Shown: positions 36,584 to 46,573 of the stretch, piece by piece
Layout: each line of letters begins with the position of its first letter
How positions within the stretch are numbered: position 1 is the first letter of the stretch
NCBI RefSeq assembly: GCF_013839525.1
Contig: NZ_JACDIS010000010.1
Span: 1-64,000, forward strand
DNA: 64,000 nucleotides
Direction: 5' to 3'
Source: Chthonobacter rhizosphaerae
GTDB taxonomy: Bacteria; Pseudomonadota; Alphaproteobacteria; Rhizobiales; Pleomorphomonadaceae
Notes under the pieces: generated by a model
Seen by the model: the letters and a program-made list of their open reading frames with translations, nothing else
Database searches by the model: none
What the model was told of the DNA's origin: nothing
Translations under genes and position numbers: made by a program

Positions 36584-37570
36584 TCAGGACCAGCCCGCCA
36601 CCGGATGGGGGACGTAGGGCGCCTCCAGGGCCGCGATGTCCTCCGCCGACAGCGTCACCCCGAGCGCCGAGAGGGCGTCGTCCAGGTGGGACATCTTCGT
36701 CGCCCCGATGATCGGCGCGGTCACGCCGGGTTTCGCCAGAAGCCAGGCGAGCGCCACCTGGGCGCGGCCAAGTCCGCGGGATTCCGCCACTTTCCCGACC
36801 GCCTCGATGACCGCGCGGTCCGCCGCCTCGGTCTTCTCGTAGAGCATCTTGTCCACCTTGTCGGTGCCGGCCCGCTCCGTCATCGGCTCCGCCGAATAGG
36901 GCCGGGTCAGCCGACCGCGGGCGAGCGGCGACCACGGGATCACGGCGATCCCCTCCGAGCGGCAAAGCGGCAGCATCTCCCGCTCCTCCTCCCGGTAGAG
37001 GAGGTTTACGTGGTTCTGCATGGAAACGAACCGCGCCCACCCGTTCTGCCGCTGGATCCCGAGCGCCTTCATGAACTGCCAGGCGGCCATGGAGGAAGCG
37101 CCGATATACCTTGCTTTTCCGGCCTTTACGATGTCGTGCAGGGCCTCGAGCGTCTCCTCGACAGGGGTCTCCGGGTCCCAGCGGTGGATCTGGTAGAGGT
37201 CCACATAGTCGGTGCCGAGCCGCTTCAGGCTGGCGTCGATCTCCCCCATGATGTGCTTGCGCGAAAGCCCGCCGCCGTTCGGCTCGTCCCGCATCCGGCC
37301 GTGCACCTTGGTGGCGATCACCACCTCGTCCCGTTTGACGAGATCCTTCAAGGCCCTGCCGAGTATCTCCTCGCTGGCCCCGATGGAGTAGACGTTCGCG
37401 GTGTCGAAGAAAGTGATCCCCGCCTCCACCGCCCGGCGGTAGAATGGCTTGCCTTCCTCTTCCGAAAGGACCCAGGAGTGGTTGCCGCGGGTGGGATCGC
37501 CGTAGCTCATGCAGCCGAGGCAGATGCGCGAAACCTTGAGGCCGGTCTGGCCGAAGCGAACATAGTCCAT
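36584..37570 (-). CDS. Aldo/keto reductase
   Basis: NADPH-dependent carbonyl reductase with the AKR barrel, 328 aa. Catalytic tetrad: Asp and Tyr in FFDTANVYS, Lys in ATKVHG, His in YQIHRWD. The cofactor segment near the end is IIGATKMSHLDDAL. ATG 37570 follows AGGA at about eight bases. It resembles the YajO/Tas-like and IolS-type AKRs. It lies 117 bases after the aminotransferase on the same strand, so it may act on the aldehyde the aminotransferase makes, but this is context only. Confidence 0.92.
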   Translation of the reverse strand: MDYVRFGQTGLKVSRICLGCMSYGDPTRGNHSWVLSEEEGKPFYRRAVEAGITFFDTANVYSIGASEEILGRALKDLVKRDEVVIATKVHGRMRDEPNGGGLSRKHIMGEIDASLKRLGTDYVDLYQIHRWDPETPVEETLEALHDIVKAGKARYIGASSMAAWQFMKALGIQRQNGWARFVSMQNHVNLLYREEEREMLPLCRSEGIAVIPWSPLARGRLTRPYSAEPMTERAGTDKVDKMLYEKTEAADRAVIEAVGKVAESRGLGRAQVALAWLLAKPGVTAPIIGATKMSHLDDALSALGVTLSAEDIAALEAPYVPHPVAGWS

Positions 37571-37687
37571 GGGATCGATCCTGGATGGGCGCGGGACCGG
37601 GTCGGGCGGCCCGGTCGGGAACAGGCGAGGACCGCCGACCATCCGTGAGGACGGCCGGCCATCGTCGGGGAGACGTTATACCCGCCT

Positions 37688-39052
37688 TCAGGACTGGAGG
37701 CTCGCCCAGACGTCGTCCAGGCCCTTCCTGAAGCGGGCGAGCATCTCCTCGACCTCCGCCTCGGTGATGATCAGCGGCGGCGTGAAGGCGATGCGGTCGG
37801 TGATGGCGCGCACGATCAGCCCATGCTCGGCGCAGGCGTCCTGCACCCGGATCGCCACCTTCTGCTCCGGCGCGAACGGCGTCCGGGTGGACTTGTCCGC
37901 CATCAGCTCGACCCCGGCGATGAGGCCGATGCCGCGGACATCCCCGACGAGGGGGTGGTCCTTCAGCGCCATCAGGCCGTCGAGGAAGGGCTTCGACACC
38001 CGCTTCACATGGCCGACGATGTCCCGCTCCTCGTAGATCTTCAATGTTTCCAAGGCGACGGCGCAGGCGACCGGGTGGCCGCCGTAGGTGTAGCCGTGGC
38101 CGAAGGTGCCGAGCTTGGCCGACTGGGCGACGAGCGCCCGGTCGATCTTCTCGGAAATCATCAGCGCCGAGATCGGCTGGTAGGAGGCCGACAGGGCCTT
38201 GGCGCAGGACAGCATGTCCGGCTTCAGCCCGTAGGTGGTGGTGCCCCACATCTCGCCGGTGCGGCCGAAGCCGCAGATCACCTCGTCGGCGAGGAACAGG
38301 ATCTCGTACTTCTCCAGGATCGCCTGGACCTTCTCGAAGTAGGTGGCCGGCGGCGTCAGCGCGCCGCCGCCGCCCTGGACCGGCTCGGCGAAGAAGGCCC
38401 CGATGGTCTCCGGCCCCTCGGCGAGGATCAGCTTCTCCAGGTTGTCGGCCATGCGGGTGGCGAACGCCTCCTCGCTCTCGCCCTCCTCGTGGAAGCGGTA
38501 GTAGTGCGGGTTGTCCGTGTGCTTGAAGAGCGACAGCGGGGCGTCGAAGTCCGTGTGCATGTGCGGCTGGCCGGACGCGGAGACCGCCGCGATGGTGTTG
38601 CCGTGGTAGCCGCGCACCCGGCCGATGATCTTCTTCTTCTGCGGCTTGCCAATCGCGTTGTGATAGTACCAGACGAGCTTGATGGCGGTGTCGTTCGCCT
38701 CCGAGCCCGAACACTGGAAGAGCACCTTCGACATCGGCACCGGCGCGATGGACAGAAGCTTCGCCGCCAGCTCCACGGCGGTCACGTTCCCCTTGCCGAA
38801 GAAGGTGTGATAGTAGGGAAGCTCCAGGAGTTGCTTGTAGGCGACGTCCGCGAGACGCTTCTCCGAGAAGCCCAGCGACGCGCACCAGAGGCCCGCCATC
38901 GCCTCCAGATACTTCTTGCCGGTCTCGTCGTAGACCCAGATCCCCTCCCCGCGCGCCATCAGCGTCCCGCCGTGCTCCCGGTGGTCGGCGAGGTTGGTCT
39001 GCTGGTGGATGAGGCTCTCACGGTCCATCAGATCATGGGAATTGGCGAGCAT
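37688..39052 (-). CDS. Class III aminotransferase (omega-amino acid/diamine type)
   Basis: PLP-dependent fold I transaminase, 454 aa. The PLP Lys is K285 (SCAKALSAS), the Asp that holds the pyridine nitrogen is D256 (LADEVICGFGRTG), and the phosphate site is in CSGSEAN. The N-terminus with DLMDRESLIHQQTNLADH matches the putrescine/beta-alanine/GABA-pyruvate transaminases. It starts 46 bases after the permease gene. The adjoining polyamine-type ABC transporter supports a polyamine or omega-amino acid substrate. Confidence 0.92.
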   Translation of the reverse strand: MLANSHDLMDRESLIHQQTNLADHREHGGTLMARGEGIWVYDETGKKYLEAMAGLWCASLGFSEKRLADVAYKQLLELPYYHTFFGKGNVTAVELAAKLLSIAPVPMSKVLFQCSGSEANDTAIKLVWYYHNAIGKPQKKKIIGRVRGYHGNTIAAVSASGQPHMHTDFDAPLSLFKHTDNPHYYRFHEEGESEEAFATRMADNLEKLILAEGPETIGAFFAEPVQGGGGALTPPATYFEKVQAILEKYEILFLADEVICGFGRTGEMWGTTTYGLKPDMLSCAKALSASYQPISALMISEKIDRALVAQSAKLGTFGHGYTYGGHPVACAVALETLKIYEERDIVGHVKRVSKPFLDGLMALKDHPLVGDVRGIGLIAGVELMADKSTRTPFAPEQKVAIRVQDACAEHGLIVRAITDRIAFTPPLIITEAEVEEMLARFRKGLDDVWASLQS

Positions 39053-39098
39053 GGCGGTATCTCCGGCGGGCTGAAAATGGGGAGGTTCAAGCGAGGGG

Positions 39099-39974
39099 TC
39101 ATGTCGCGACGGGGACCAGGCCGGCGTCGTCCGCCGCCTGGGCGGCCTTGCGGCGAACCCTGGCGCGCGCGTCCTCGCGGCGCTTCAGGATCTCGTAGAG
39201 AACGGCGCCCGCCACTGTGACCGCCACGATCAGCACGGCGAGCGCGCTGAGCGCCGGGGTCGTGCCCTGGCGGACACGGCCGGCGAGCACGGTGGTCAGC
39301 GTCTTGTCGGCCAGGATGGCGAACGTGGTCGTGTTGTAGTTCTCGAACGACGACAGGAAGGCGATCGCCGCCGCCGACACCACCGCCGGCATCAGGAACG
39401 GCAGCAGGACGTCGCGGAACACCTGGGTGTGCGTGGCGCCGAGGTCGAGCGCCGCCTCCTCCAGCGCGCGGTCGAACCGCTGCAGGCGGGCGAGAAAGAT
39501 CAGCATGCAGTAGGCGGAGATGAAGCTCGACTGCGCCAGGACGGTCATCAGGATCCCGTCGTAGAGACCCTTGAGGCCGGTGATGGTGGTGACGTCGCGC
39601 CAGAAGACCACGGTGGAGATGCCGATGATCACCCCCGGCGTCAGCACCGGCGAGACCACCACCAGGTAGTAGAGCGAGCGGGCGCGGGCGTGGATCTGCG
39701 TCATCACCAGCGCGCCGGCAAGGCCGGTCGGCACCGAGACCAGGACGACCAGGAGGCCGATCCAGAGGCTGGTCCGGAGGCCGGTCAGCATCTCGCCGTC
39801 GGTCAGGAGGGCGGCGAACCAGTTCAACGTGAAGCCCTCGAACGGCACCACCGCCGGATAGGTGGAGCTGTTGAAGGCGGTGATGCCCATGATCGCCAGA
39901 GGGGCGAACAGGTAGACGAAGAAGATCGCGATGTAGAGGCCGAGGATCGCCCGGCCGACGGCGCCGGCGCTCAT
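39099..39974 (-). CDS. Polyamine-type ABC transporter permease (PotC-like)
   Basis: Inner-membrane permease, 291 aa, six predicted membrane segments; the first is AILGLYIAIFFVYLFAPL. The EAA loop is EEAALDLGATHTQVFRDVLLPFLMP. The basic tail of about 25 residues is cytoplasmic. Its ATG overlaps the TGA of the partner permease by four bases. Confidence 0.93.
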   Translation of the reverse strand: MSAGAVGRAILGLYIAIFFVYLFAPLAIMGITAFNSSTYPAVVPFEGFTLNWFAALLTDGEMLTGLRTSLWIGLLVVLVSVPTGLAGALVMTQIHARARSLYYLVVVSPVLTPGVIIGISTVVFWRDVTTITGLKGLYDGILMTVLAQSSFISAYCMLIFLARLQRFDRALEEAALDLGATHTQVFRDVLLPFLMPAVVSAAAIAFLSSFENYNTTTFAILADKTLTTVLAGRVRQGTTPALSALAVLIVAVTVAGAVLYEILKRREDARARVRRKAAQAADDAGLVPVAT

Positions 39975-40990
39975 CGGGTGATCTCCCCGAGGGTGAGCCG
40001 GCCGAGCCGCATGACGGTGAGCACGAAGACGATGCAGGCGATCAGCAGGATGAAGGCGTAGGCGGCGCCCTGGGGCCAATTGAACGCCTGATAGAAGCGG
40101 TCGTAGACGATGGGCGTGAACCACAGGGTCCGCGGTCCGCTGAGGACCAGCGGCGCGGCGAGCGCGCCGGCCGTCAGCATGAACACCAGGGTGCAGCCGC
40201 TGGCGATGCCGGGCTTGGCGTGCGGCATGACGACGAAGAGGTGGATGTGCCACCAGGGTGCGCCGAGGTCGCGCGCCGCCTCGATCTGGTTCGTGTCCAA
40301 GCTTTCGATGGCGTTGTAGAGCGGGAAGATCATCAGGAGCAGGTAGGCGTAGGAAAGACCGGCGTAGAGCCCGACGTCGAGGCCGAGAAAGTCGATCGGC
40401 TCGGCGATCAGCCCGAGGCCGAGGAGCGCCTGGTTGAGCACGCCGCCGGAGCCGAGGAGGATGCGGAACGCGAAGGCGCGAAGGATCTCGTTGACCCAGT
40501 AGGGCGCGATCAGGAGCAGCATGAGCAGCCGCACCCGCGCGGCGGGCGCCGCCTTCGCCATGTGGAAGGCGAGCGGGTAGCAGAGCGCGAAGTTGAAGGC
40601 GGTGATCAGCACCGACGCCACGATGGTGAGGCCGAAAGCCTGCAGGTGGGTGGTGTTCCAGGACGACGTGTCGGTCGCGGAGCCGAACAGGAAGTAGCGG
40701 TAGTTCGCGAGCGTGTAGACGTCCTTCTCGCCGCCGACCTGCGGCGGCGGCAGCTTCGGCCGGAACGACAGGTCCACCATGAAGAGCTGCGGCAGCACGA
40801 TCATCACCACGGCCCAGAGGGCGACCGCCAGCACCAGATAGGTCGCGACGGCGACGCCGTTGCGCTGGACGAAGCCGAGCGGGGCGAGCGATCCGAGCCG
40901 CCGCCGCTCCATCAGGGCGGTGGCCCAGAACCAGGCGATCACCACCACCGGCAGGGCGAAGATGAGGACCTTGCCGACGGAACTATGCAT
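39971..40990 (-). CDS. Polyamine-type ABC transporter permease (PotB-like)
   Basis: Partner permease, 339 aa, with an N-terminal extension of about 45 residues including an extra hydrophobic segment (VLIFALPVVVIAWFWATAL) compared with the 280-residue PotB. EAA loop in EAARDLGAPWWHIHLFVVMPH. The start overlaps the end of the ATPase gene by eight bases. Confidence 0.93.
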   Translation of the reverse strand: MHSSVGKVLIFALPVVVIAWFWATALMERRRLGSLAPLGFVQRNGVAVATYLVLAVALWAVVMIVLPQLFMVDLSFRPKLPPPQVGGEKDVYTLANYRYFLFGSATDTSSWNTTHLQAFGLTIVASVLITAFNFALCYPLAFHMAKAAPAARVRLLMLLLIAPYWVNEILRAFAFRILLGSGGVLNQALLGLGLIAEPIDFLGLDVGLYAGLSYAYLLLMIFPLYNAIESLDTNQIEAARDLGAPWWHIHLFVVMPHAKPGIASGCTLVFMLTAGALAAPLVLSGPRTLWFTPIVYDRFYQAFNWPQGAAYAFILLIACIVFVLTVMRLGRLTLGEITR

Positions 40991-42062
40991 GGGCGCCGCC
41001 TTCCGCCGGCACCACGAGGGCCGATGCGGGGTCGAAGCCGAGCACGACCTCCTCGCCCTCGGACGGTATCGCTTCCGCCGCCCGCCCGGCCGCGGTGAGC
41101 GTCACCGGCCGGTCGCCGCGGGTCGCGAACGTCACATGGGTGAGCGTGCCCTCGAATGCGGCGGTCTGGGCGACGCCGGCGAAGAGCTCGGAACCGCGGC
41201 CGATGACGAGCGCCTCCGGCCGGACGTAGAGCACCGCGTCGGAACCGACTCGCAGCTTGCGCAGGTTCCGGCCCCTGAGGACGCCGACCGCGGTCTCCAC
41301 CGCGGCGATCTCGCCATCGACGGCCGAGACCCGGCCCGGGAAGCCGTTGTTCTCGCCCACGAAGGAGGCCACAAACGCCGTGCGGGGCGCCGTGTAGAGG
41401 GTGCGGCCGTCCGCGATCTGCTCGATCACCCCACGGTTCATGACCGCGACGCGGTCCGACATGGTCAGCGCCTCGCCCTGGTCGTGGGTGATGTAGATGA
41501 AGGTGATGCCGACCCGCCGCTGGATGGCGCGGAGTTCGTTGCGCATGTGCTGGCGGAGCTTGAGATCGAGAGCCGACAGCGGCTCGTCGAGAAGCAGAAC
41601 CTTCGGCTCGACCGCGAGCGCCCGCGCGATCGCGACACGCTGCTTCTGGCCGCCCGAGAGTTCGTCGATCCGCTTGTCGGCGCTGCCGGGAAGCGCGATC
41701 AGGTCGAGCAGCCGTTCGGCGGTCTTCCGGCGCTCCGCCCGGGACACGCCCCGGACGCGAAGCCCGTAGGTGATGTTGTCGGCCACCGACATCATCGGAA
41801 AGAGCGCGAGGTTCTGGAAGATGAGCGCCGTCGGGCGGGCGTTCGGGCCCCTGCCCTTCATGTCCTCTCCGCCGATGCGCACGACGCCCTCTGTCGGTTC
41901 GATGAAGCCGGAAATGGTGCGCAGGAGGGTGGTCTTGCCGCAGCCGGACGGGCCGAGGAAGCTGAAGAACTCGCCCGGCTCGATGGAGAGGGTGGCGTCG
42001 TCCACGGCCGTGAAGTCGCCGAACCGGATGGTGACGTGGGACAGATCGACCGCGGCGGCCAT
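40983..42062 (-). CDS. Polyamine-type ABC transporter ATP-binding protein (PotA-like)
   Basis: Transport ATPase, 359 aa. Walker A GPSGCGKTT, signature LSGGQKQRVAIARAL, Walker B VLLLDEPLSALD, then a C-terminal TOBE-type regulatory barrel (about 240-359). ATG 42062 is the family start; the frame opens far upstream but out of the family. It is an Fbp/Pot-type ATPase; the pairing with a polyamine-type binding protein decides the label. Confidence 0.94.
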   Translation of the reverse strand: MAAAVDLSHVTIRFGDFTAVDDATLSIEPGEFFSFLGPSGCGKTTLLRTISGFIEPTEGVVRIGGEDMKGRGPNARPTALIFQNLALFPMMSVADNITYGLRVRGVSRAERRKTAERLLDLIALPGSADKRIDELSGGQKQRVAIARALAVEPKVLLLDEPLSALDLKLRQHMRNELRAIQRRVGITFIYITHDQGEALTMSDRVAVMNRGVIEQIADGRTLYTAPRTAFVASFVGENNGFPGRVSAVDGEIAAVETAVGVLRGRNLRKLRVGSDAVLYVRPEALVIGRGSELFAGVAQTAAFEGTLTHVTFATRGDRPVTLTAAGRAAEAIPSEGEEVVLGFDPASALVVPAEGGAHA

Positions 42063-42151
42063 GATGCTCCGGGGGACAGGAATGCGGGACTGGCGGCGCC
42101 GGCCCGCGCGATGACGGGCCGGCAGATCGGCGGATGCTCGGCGCACGCCGA

Positions 42152-43324
42152 TCAGGCGGCCTTGAACTTCTCCGCGTACTGGGTGCGCAGGTCGGCGTAC
42201 CAGGACGGCTCCGGCGGCCGGTTCCAGAGCTTCGACAGGGCGTCGCCCGGATAGGCCTCCTGGAAGTTCTTCTTGGCGACGTCGGAGAGAAGCGCGTCGG
42301 AGCCCTTCACGACCGGGTTGTAGCCCGAGCCGTCGGCGACGGCGGCGGAGATCTCCGGCGTGTGGACGTGCTTCAGCCATTCGTAGATCTGGTCCACGTT
42401 CTTGGCGGCGGCCGTCATCGCCCACCCGTCGATCCAGGCGATCGCGCCTTCCTGGGGCGCCATGTAGGAGACGGGCTTGCCTTCCTTCTTGAGGCTGAGC
42501 GGCGGGCCATCCCACGTCTGGCCGATGACGACGCCGTTTTCCATGAAGCCGGACTTGGTGTTGTCGGCGCTGTCCCAGAACTGCTTGACCCAGCTCTTCT
42601 TCTCGATCGCGAAGGGCAGGATCACGTCGTAGATCCTCTTGAACGACTCCTCGTCCTTGAACGCGTCGAGCATGCGGTTGGACGGCAGCTTGCCGGTGGC
42701 GTCCATCCAGAGCCCGATGCCGAGGAGGAGCGAGTGCGGCCGCCCCTGCATCTTGCCCTTGTACTCCTCGCTCCAGAGCGACCCGTAGGAGAGCGTCGCG
42801 TAGTCGAGCGTGGTGAGGTCGGTCCGCCAGGAGATGGCTTCCGAGCCCCAGCAGTGCGGCACGTGATAGAGGCCGCCATCCCAGGTCCACACGCTGGTGG
42901 AGCCCTCCAGCATGGCCGGCAGCAGGGCGTCCATGCTGATCCGATTGGTGTCGAAGGGGGCCAGGATGCCGAGTTCCTGGAACTGCGGCGCCCGATCGCG
43001 GGTGGGCTGGCAGAGGTCGAAGCCATCGCCGCCGGTCGCCTGCAGCTTGTTGATCTGCTCCTCGTTCTGGGAGAACGGGGTGGTGTTGACCTTGATGCCG
43101 GTCTTCTTGGTGAACTCAGGGATCACCGGATCGGGGAGCTCGTCGCTCCAGACCAGGAGGTTGATCTCGCCGGACGACGAGAAGGCGTCGCGGACGATCC
43201 ACGGCCCGGCCGCCGCCACGGCGCCGAACGCAGCCGTGGTCTGGAGGAGCTGACGCCGGGTGAAATCCTTTGCGGCCGCTGCGGTCTGTTCGCTACCGGT
43301 CGGCGATACGATCTTCGACTTCAT
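42152..43324 (-). CDS. Extracellular solute-binding protein (spermidine/putrescine type), Tat-exported
   Basis: Periplasmic substrate receptor, 390 aa, first gene of the transporter operon. The N-terminus has a twin-arginine signal (DFTRRQLLQTTAAFG, R23 and R24) after a 20-residue hydrophilic leader. The mature part starts GEINLLVWSDELPDPVIPEFTKK-like, as in PotD/PotF, and contains the usual DLCQPT and WTWDGGLYHVPHCWG-type segments. The Tat signal implies export as a folded protein. The ligand is probably a polyamine or related amine, by family and by the neighbouring transaminase. Confidence 0.92.
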   Translation of the reverse strand: MKSKIVSPTGSEQTAAAAKDFTRRQLLQTTAAFGAVAAAGPWIVRDAFSSSGEINLLVWSDELPDPVIPEFTKKTGIKVNTTPFSQNEEQINKLQATGGDGFDLCQPTRDRAPQFQELGILAPFDTNRISMDALLPAMLEGSTSVWTWDGGLYHVPHCWGSEAISWRTDLTTLDYATLSYGSLWSEEYKGKMQGRPHSLLLGIGLWMDATGKLPSNRMLDAFKDEESFKRIYDVILPFAIEKKSWVKQFWDSADNTKSGFMENGVVIGQTWDGPPLSLKKEGKPVSYMAPQEGAIAWIDGWAMTAAAKNVDQIYEWLKHVHTPEISAAVADGSGYNPVVKGSDALLSDVAKKNFQEAYPGDALSKLWNRPPEPSWYADLRTQYAEKFKAA

Positions 43325-43639
43325 TGCCCCGCCCTTTGGTGGAGGTGTGCATGGACGGCGCATGGAATGCAGAAACCTTGCCATGACCGGCGGATGGCAG
43401 GCTGTTCGGCCCGGAGCGGCGCGGATGACGGCCGCGGGACGCCGGACGACCGGCGTCTGTTTCGGCCGCTCACACATCCGTTCCGGTAACCATGCCGAGA
43501 TCTCAGGCAGCGCCTGCCCGGTCGAGGCGCAGCGCGCCGGGTGCATCGGATCTCACGCGTCTCTCCGGCGCGACAGGCGAACACTCCATGGCCACGCGCG
43601 TTCGGAGAGTGTTGCCGTCTCCACCGGAGGACCAAGCCC
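43325..43639. promoter_or_regulatory. Divergent promoter region, transporter versus cinA
   Basis: The two divergent units start here. Nothing stands out as a convincing -10/-35 pair. The frame of the cinA-like gene runs back through the region from 43541, but GTG 43640 with its GGAGG is preferred. Confidence 0.4.
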
Positions 43640-44146
43640 GTGACCGAAACCCTGTCCAGCGTTCTCCCTGACGACGTCGAGCGCGACACCCGGCGGGTGC
43701 TGCAGACCGCCTGCGAACAGGCGTTGACCCTCGCGACCGCGGAAAGCTGCACCGGCGGGCTGATCGCGTCGCTGCTCACCGACGTGGAGGGCTGTTCCCA
43801 TGCCTTCTTGGTGGGATTCGTGGTGTATACGGAAGAGGCCAAGACCGCGCTCCTCGGCGTGCCGGCGGAGATGATCGAGGCGGAGGGGGTCGTGTCCAGG
43901 TCGGTGGCGGTGGCCATGGCCGAGGGAGCGCTCGCCCGTTCGAGCGCGGACATCGCCATCTCGACGACCGGCTACGCCGGCTCGGCGGGACGCGACGGGG
44001 AACCGGGCCTCGTGCACTTCGCCTGCGCCCGACGGGGGCGGGAGACGGTGCACCGGGAGGAGCATTTCGGCGACGTCGGCCGCGGCGAGGTCCGCCTCGG
44101 CTGCCTGAGGACGGCGCTCAAGATGATGGGAGACATGCTGCGGTGA
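43640..44146 (+). CDS. pncC: CinA C-terminal-type nicotinamide-nucleotide amidase
   Basis: Deamidates NMN to nicotinate mononucleotide in the NAD salvage cycle. It is the stand-alone CinA-C domain, 168 aa, with the signature [21 protein letters not shown] and the later [21 protein letters not shown] at 43626-43630, nine bases before GTG 43640, fixes the start. Its TGA overlaps the nadE GTG by four bases, and both act in NAD metabolism (its product NaMN leads to NaAD, the nadE substrate), so they form a functional operon. Confidence 0.92.
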   Translation: MTETLSSVLPDDVERDTRRVLQTACEQALTLATAESCTGGLIASLLTDVEGCSHAFLVGFVVYTEEAKTALLGVPAEMIEAEGVVSRSVAVAMAEGALARSSADIAISTTGYAGSAGRDGEPGLVHFACARRGRETVHREEHFGDVGRGEVRLGCLRTALKMMGDMLR

Positions 44147-46227
44147 GCGAGACGACCAGCCCGGCGCCGGAGACGACCGTCGCGCACCCCTTCCATTCCA
44201 TCCACCGGCACGGCCTCGTCCGGCTGGCGGCCGCGACGCCTCACGTCCACACCGCCGATCCCGCCCGCAACGCGTCGGCGACCATCGAGCTCGCCCGGCG
44301 GGCGGACGCCGAGGCGGTGGATCTCGCCGTCTTTCCCGAGCTCGGGATCAGTTCCTACGCGCAGGACGACCTGCACCTGCAGGACGCCATCCTGTCCGAC
44401 GTCGAGGCGGCGCTGGCGCAGGTGGTGGAGGCGAGCCGCAGGCTTTCGACGGTGCTCCTCCTCGGGGCGCCGCTCCGCCGGGAAGGACGGGTCTACAACT
44501 GCGCGGTGGTGGTGGCGCGCGGCCGGGTGCTCGGCGTCGTGCCGAAGGTCTTCCTGCCGAACTACCGCGAATACTACGAGAAGCGCTGGTTCGCCTCCGG
44601 GGCGGGCCTCGCCGGGCTTCAGATCGACCTTCTCGGCGCGCGCGTGCCGTTCGGTTCGGACCTCGTGTTCGAGGCGAGCGACCTCAAGGATTTCATCTTC
44701 CACGTGGAGATCTGCGAGGACTATTGGGCGCCGACGCCGCCCTCCACCCTCGGCGCGCTCGCGGGCGCGCTGATCCTCTGCAATCTCTCCGCCTCCAACA
44801 TCACGGTCGGCAAGGCGCTCGACCGGGCGCTCCTGTCGGCGTCGCAGTCCATGCGGGCGGTGGCGGCCTACGCCTATTCGGCGGCCGGCCCGGGGGAAAG
44901 CTCCACCGACCTCGCCTGGGACGGCCAGGGGATGATCTACGAACTCGGCGACATGCTCGCCCAGTCGGAGCGCTTCGCCCGCGAGCCGCAACTCGCCATC
45001 GCGGACGTGGACACCCAGCGCATCCGCCTGGAGCGCATGCGCACGCCGACCTTCAACGACGCCGCCGCCGGCGCCGGCCACCCGGAGACGCGCTTCCGGC
45101 GGGTCCGCTTCGCCCACGAGCCGCACATGGCGGACGTGGGCCTGCGCCGGCCGGTGCGGCGGTTCCCCTACGTGCCGAACAGCCGGGAGCACCTGGACCT
45201 CGACTGCTACGAGGCATTCAACATCCAGGTCTCGGCGCTCGCACGGCGGTTCCAGTCCACCTCGGGCGACCACATGGTGATCGGCGTCTCGGGCGGGCTC
45301 GACTCCACCCACGCGCTCATCGTGGCCGCCAAGGCGTGCGACCATCTGGGGCTGCCGCGGTCCACCATCCTGGGCTTCACCATGCCGGGCTTCGCCACCG
45401 GCGACGAGACGAAGGCGAACGCCTGGGCGCTGATGCGGGCGCTCGGCGTGGAGGCGGCCGAGATCGACATCCGCCCGGCCGCGCGCCAGATGCTGGGCGA
45501 CATGGGCCATCCGTTCGCGGCCGGGGAGCCGGTCTACGACGTGACGTTCGAGAACGTGCAGGCGGGGCTTCGCACCGACTACCTGTTCCGCCTCGCCAAC
45601 CAGCGGCGCGGTTTCGTGGTCGGCACGGGCGATCTGTCGGAGATGGCGCTCGGCTGGTGCACCTATGGGGTCGGCGACCAGATGAGCCACTACGCGGTCA
45701 ACACCGGCGTGCCGAAGACGCTGATCCAGTACCTGATCCGCTGGTGCGTGCGCACGGGCCAGTTCGACGAGGCCACGTCGGACACGCTGACGCGCATCCT
45801 CTCCACCGAGATCTCGCCGGAACTGGTGCCGGCGGACGCGGAGGGAAAGATCCAGAGCACCCAGTCGAAGATCGGGCCCTACGAGCTGCACGACTTCTTC
45901 CTGTTCCACATCCTGCGCTACGGGCAGCCGCCGTCCAAGGTGGCCTTCCTGGCCTGGCACGCGTGGAAGGACCGGTCCGAGGGCCTGTGGCCGTTCGAGT
46001 TTCCGGACGAGGCGAAGAACGCCTACGACCTGCCGACCATCCGGCGCTGGCTGGAAAGCTTCCTGTTCCGCTTCTTCACCATCAGCCAGTTCAAGCGGTC
46101 GGCGATCCCGAACGGCCCGAAGGTGTCGGCCGGCGGCAGCCTGAGCCCCCGCGGCGACTGGCGCGCCCCGTCCGACTCCACGGCGGACGCCTGGTTGAGG
46201 GAGCTCCGCGCCGCCCTGCCGGACTGA
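44143..46227 (+). CDS. nadE: Glutamine-dependent NAD+ synthetase
   Basis: Amidates nicotinic acid adenine dinucleotide to NAD+. It has an N-terminal nitrilase-type glutaminase with Glu ([11 protein letters not shown]), Lys ([18 protein letters not shown]) and Cys near residue 191 (HVEICEDYW). The C-terminal synthetase has the P-loop [15 protein letters not shown] near residue 383. 694 aa is the long actinobacterial/alphaproteobacterial form. Start GTG 44143 overlaps pncC. Confidence 0.96.
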   Translation: MSETTSPAPETTVAHPFHSIHRHGLVRLAAATPHVHTADPARNASATIELARRADAEAVDLAVFPELGISSYAQDDLHLQDAILSDVEAALAQVVEASRRLSTVLLLGAPLRREGRVYNCAVVVARGRVLGVVPKVFLPNYREYYEKRWFASGAGLAGLQIDLLGARVPFGSDLVFEASDLKDFIFHVEICEDYWAPTPPSTLGALAGALILCNLSASNITVGKALDRALLSASQSMRAVAAYAYSAAGPGESSTDLAWDGQGMIYELGDMLAQSERFAREPQLAIADVDTQRIRLERMRTPTFNDAAAGAGHPETRFRRVRFAHEPHMADVGLRRPVRRFPYVPNSREHLDLDCYEAFNIQVSALARRFQSTSGDHMVIGVSGGLDSTHALIVAAKACDHLGLPRSTILGFTMPGFATGDETKANAWALMRALGVEAAEIDIRPAARQMLGDMGHPFAAGEPVYDVTFENVQAGLRTDYLFRLANQRRGFVVGTGDLSEMALGWCTYGVGDQMSHYAVNTGVPKTLIQYLIRWCVRTGQFDEATSDTLTRILSTEISPELVPADAEGKIQSTQSKIGPYELHDFFLFHILRYGQPPSKVAFLAWHAWKDRSEGLWPFEFPDEAKNAYDLPTIRRWLESFLFRFFTISQFKRSAIPNGPKVSAGGSLSPRGDWRAPSDSTADAWLRELRAALPD

Positions 46228-46573
46228 GCGGGCGGAGCAATGCGGGACGCGCCATACGTGTCGCTACGGACACATTCGACCGACATATGAGCCGTCCGGC
46301 CCGACGCGGCTTGCGTCGGGCGCGGAGCGGGCCTAGACCGCAGCGGGAACGAGAACTGCTGCTCGGCGTTCTTGGACCTTCAAGCCAGGCCGGGCCCCTC
46401 TGGCAGTCCCTTTCCGGGCTGCGATGTCGGACTGGACTCCGCAACGGTGCGGCTCGACATGGCCTACCCTCCCGTTTCGTCTCGCCGTCCGGCCAGCCCT
46501 TCTCCGGCCCGGCGCGCGTCCGACGGGTGATGACCCGCCGAGCCCGCTCTTCAGGAACAAGGGTTGGCTTTTC
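46228..46573. other. Gap between nadE and the TerC-family gene
   Basis: A nine-base perfect hairpin GCCCGACGC-GGCTT-GCGTCGGGC (46299-46321) lies 72 bases past the nadE stop and may stop the pncC-nadE transcript, although no U tract follows. I looked for the yybP-ykoY manganese riboswitch that often precedes TerC-family genes and did not recognise it. Confidence 0.45.

Noticed and set aside
46228-46573. yybP-ykoY riboswitch before the TerC-family gene
   Set aside because: I did not see the conserved GGGGAGUAG-like core or the paired four-way layout. Only a short hairpin near the nadE end is clear.
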